Shown in pieces: positions 63,068 to 64,000 of a stretch of 64,000 nt of DNA (its first letter is position 1; every line of letters starts with the position of its first letter). The translations under genes and the position numbers were made by a program. The notes beneath the pieces were generated by a model. That model was not told where the DNA came from. It saw only the letters and a list, made by a program, of their open reading frames with translations, and made no database searches. The stretch is from Cellulomonas sp. Root930 (GTDB lineage Bacteria > Actinomycetota > Actinomycetes > Actinomycetales > Cellulomonadaceae): NCBI GenBank assembly GCA_001429255.1, contig LMJI01000001.1, forward strand, positions 1,844,310 through 1,908,309, read 5' to 3'.

Positions 63068-64000
63068 CTATGTGAGGGTGACGGTGAACGGCGTGCCCAG
63101 CGTGACCGCGTAGCCGGAGCTCGTGTCCTGCAGCGGCACGGTCTCGGACGGCAGCCGCACGACGGGTGCCGAGAAGATCCAGCCCGGGTACACCTGGTAG
63201 ACGCCGGCCGGCAGGGGGTTCCCGTCGCTCAGCGGCTGCTCCACGCCGGAGATGCAGGACGTCAGCACGCGCTCCTCCTCGGAGAAGGCCAGGGGTGCGC
63301 CCGCGCCCAGGTCGACCACGGAGAAGGCGTCGTTGGCCTGCACGGTGGTGCCGACCACGATCCCGTCCCGCACGATCCAGTACTCGATCGCGTAGTAGCC
63401 GAACGCCCGCAGCCGGCCCGGTCCGGTGTACTGCACGGAGCCGCTCGCGCGCAGGGGCGACCCGGCCGCGAACGTCGTCGCCTGCGGGGTGACCTGGAGG
63501 TCGAGCATCGCCGTCCGGACGGGGGCTGCCGGTGCCGGGCCGTCGCACACCGGCCGAGCCGCTGTGGTCGACGCGTCGAGCGGGACGTCCGAGCCGGGCG
63601 CCGCGAGCTGCACGTCGGCCTCACCTGTCACGGTGACGGTCGCCGGCTCGCCGAGGGCCGTCGCGCGTTCTGCGCCGTCGAGCGCCGCCGTCTGCGCGAG
63701 GGGGAGGGTCCCCTGCGCCAGGTCCTGGGGGATGTCCACCAAGCCGTCGAAGGTCACCACCGTGGCCCACGGCCGCAGCTCGTAGGTGCCCGCCGGCAGC
63801 GGACGTCCCGGGGTCGCCGGGCCTCCGTCCGCGGGATCGCAGACCGTGAGGTCCAGGGAGCCCCGGAACCAGGCCGTCTCGCCCTGGTTGCCGCTGCGGC
63901 CGGACATCGCGTCGTACGTCCCGGAGTAGAAGCCCGCGGTGCCGACGACGACGCCCTCGCGCACGACCGCCACCCGCGGTCCGCCGTCGGGCACGGCGAG
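63068..64000 (-). CDS. Third member of the LPxGxY-repeat surface protein family (5' end outside window)
   Basis: The visible 310 codons lack a start and continue beyond the window edge. Two repeats are clear: VAVVREGVVVGTAGFYS...TVCDPADGG...LPAGTYELRPW, and IEYWIVRDGIVVGTTVQ...TSCISGVEQ...LPAGVYQVYPGW. They match the repeats of the two sigma-coupled proteins in strand, Cys and LPxGxY turn. The gene ends 66 bp before sigma copy 2 on the same strand, so it is probably the end of another sigma/partner module. The N-terminal anchor is not visible. Function unknown. Confidence 0.72.
   Translation of the reverse strand, partial: LAVPDGGPRVAVVREGVVVGTAGFYSGTYDAMSGRSGNQGETAWFRGSLDLTVCDPADGGPATPGRPLPAGTYELRPWATVVTFDGLVDIPQDLAQGTLPLAQTAALDGAERATALGEPATVTVTGEADVQLAAPGSDVPLDASTTAARPVCDGPAPAAPVRTAMLDLQVTPQATTFAAGSPLRASGSVQYTGPGRLRAFGYYAIEYWIVRDGIVVGTTVQANDAFSVVDLGAGAPLAFSEEERVLTSCISGVEQPLSDGNPLPAGVYQVYPGWIFSAPVVRLPSETVPLQDTSSGYAVTLGTPFTVTLT

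Overview
The window is very GC-rich, coding-dense DNA from a Gram-positive actinobacterium, most likely a Cellulomonas-like member of the Cellulomonadaceae. This placement is an inference from four things: a mycothiol synthase gene, a secreted GH5-CBM2 polysaccharide hydrolase with a Thr-Pro linker, the actinobacterial tad/helicase neighbourhood, and an anaerobic ribonucleotide reductase expected in a facultative anaerobe. No tRNA, rRNA, CRISPR array, insertion sequence or prophage was seen. Composition is even throughout and the window reads as chromosomal core and near-core DNA.

Layout. 1-5589: a tightly coupled operon (ATP-grasp ligase, PHP phosphoesterase, processive family-2 glycosyltransferase, 61-residue membrane protein, single-domain response regulator, membrane PAS histidine kinase). 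5696-8785: a flavin oxidoreductase, then a SipW-like signal peptidase with two TasA/CalY-like secreted proteins. 8865-13049: a GGDEF-EAL protein, msrB, a NERD-domain protein and a MarR regulator. 13104-17708: a MarR-controlled DHA2 efflux pump, a sugar porter and an unknown protein. 18078-23952: a phosphate and polyphosphate block (DUF47-Pit transporter, converging on mutT1-ppk1-mshD). 24023-30595: a flavin monooxygenase, a secreted GH5 mannanase, a membrane esterase, an MprF-type aminoacyl-lipid synthase and a coupled DMT transporter. 30626-35778: acetyl-CoA synthetase, a proline-rich membrane protein, a formate/nitrite channel and an old yellow enzyme. 35775-43370: a complete histidine utilisation operon with its IclR regulator. 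43367-46694: malic enzyme, a degenerate Fic protein and a HAD phosphatase. 46901-54132: a tad (type IVc pilus-like) locus with its linked DECH-box helicase. 54177-64000: pxpA and pxpBC for 5-oxoproline use, an anaerobic ribonucleotide reductase pair, a STAS protein, and two copies of an ECF sigma factor coupled to a membrane-anchored extracellular protein, plus part of a third such protein.

How the genes work together. Histidine would be degraded to glutamate by hutHU-hutI-hutF and an M20 hydrolase, with 5-oxoproline opened to glutamate by PxpABC. Phosphate taken up by Pit can be stored as polyphosphate by PPK1. The most unusual parts are the last 9 kb, where paralogous sigma factor/surface-protein modules share a repeated Cys...LPxGxYxxY unit and one of them separates pxpA from pxpBC, and the first 5.6 kb operon, which has no obvious textbook equivalent. 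Many genes without a Shine-Dalgarno sequence have a -10-like hexamer about 6 nt before the start codon, which suggests leaderless transcripts. Convergent pairs are mostly separated by strong bidirectional hairpins, or share a CTAG stop overlap.
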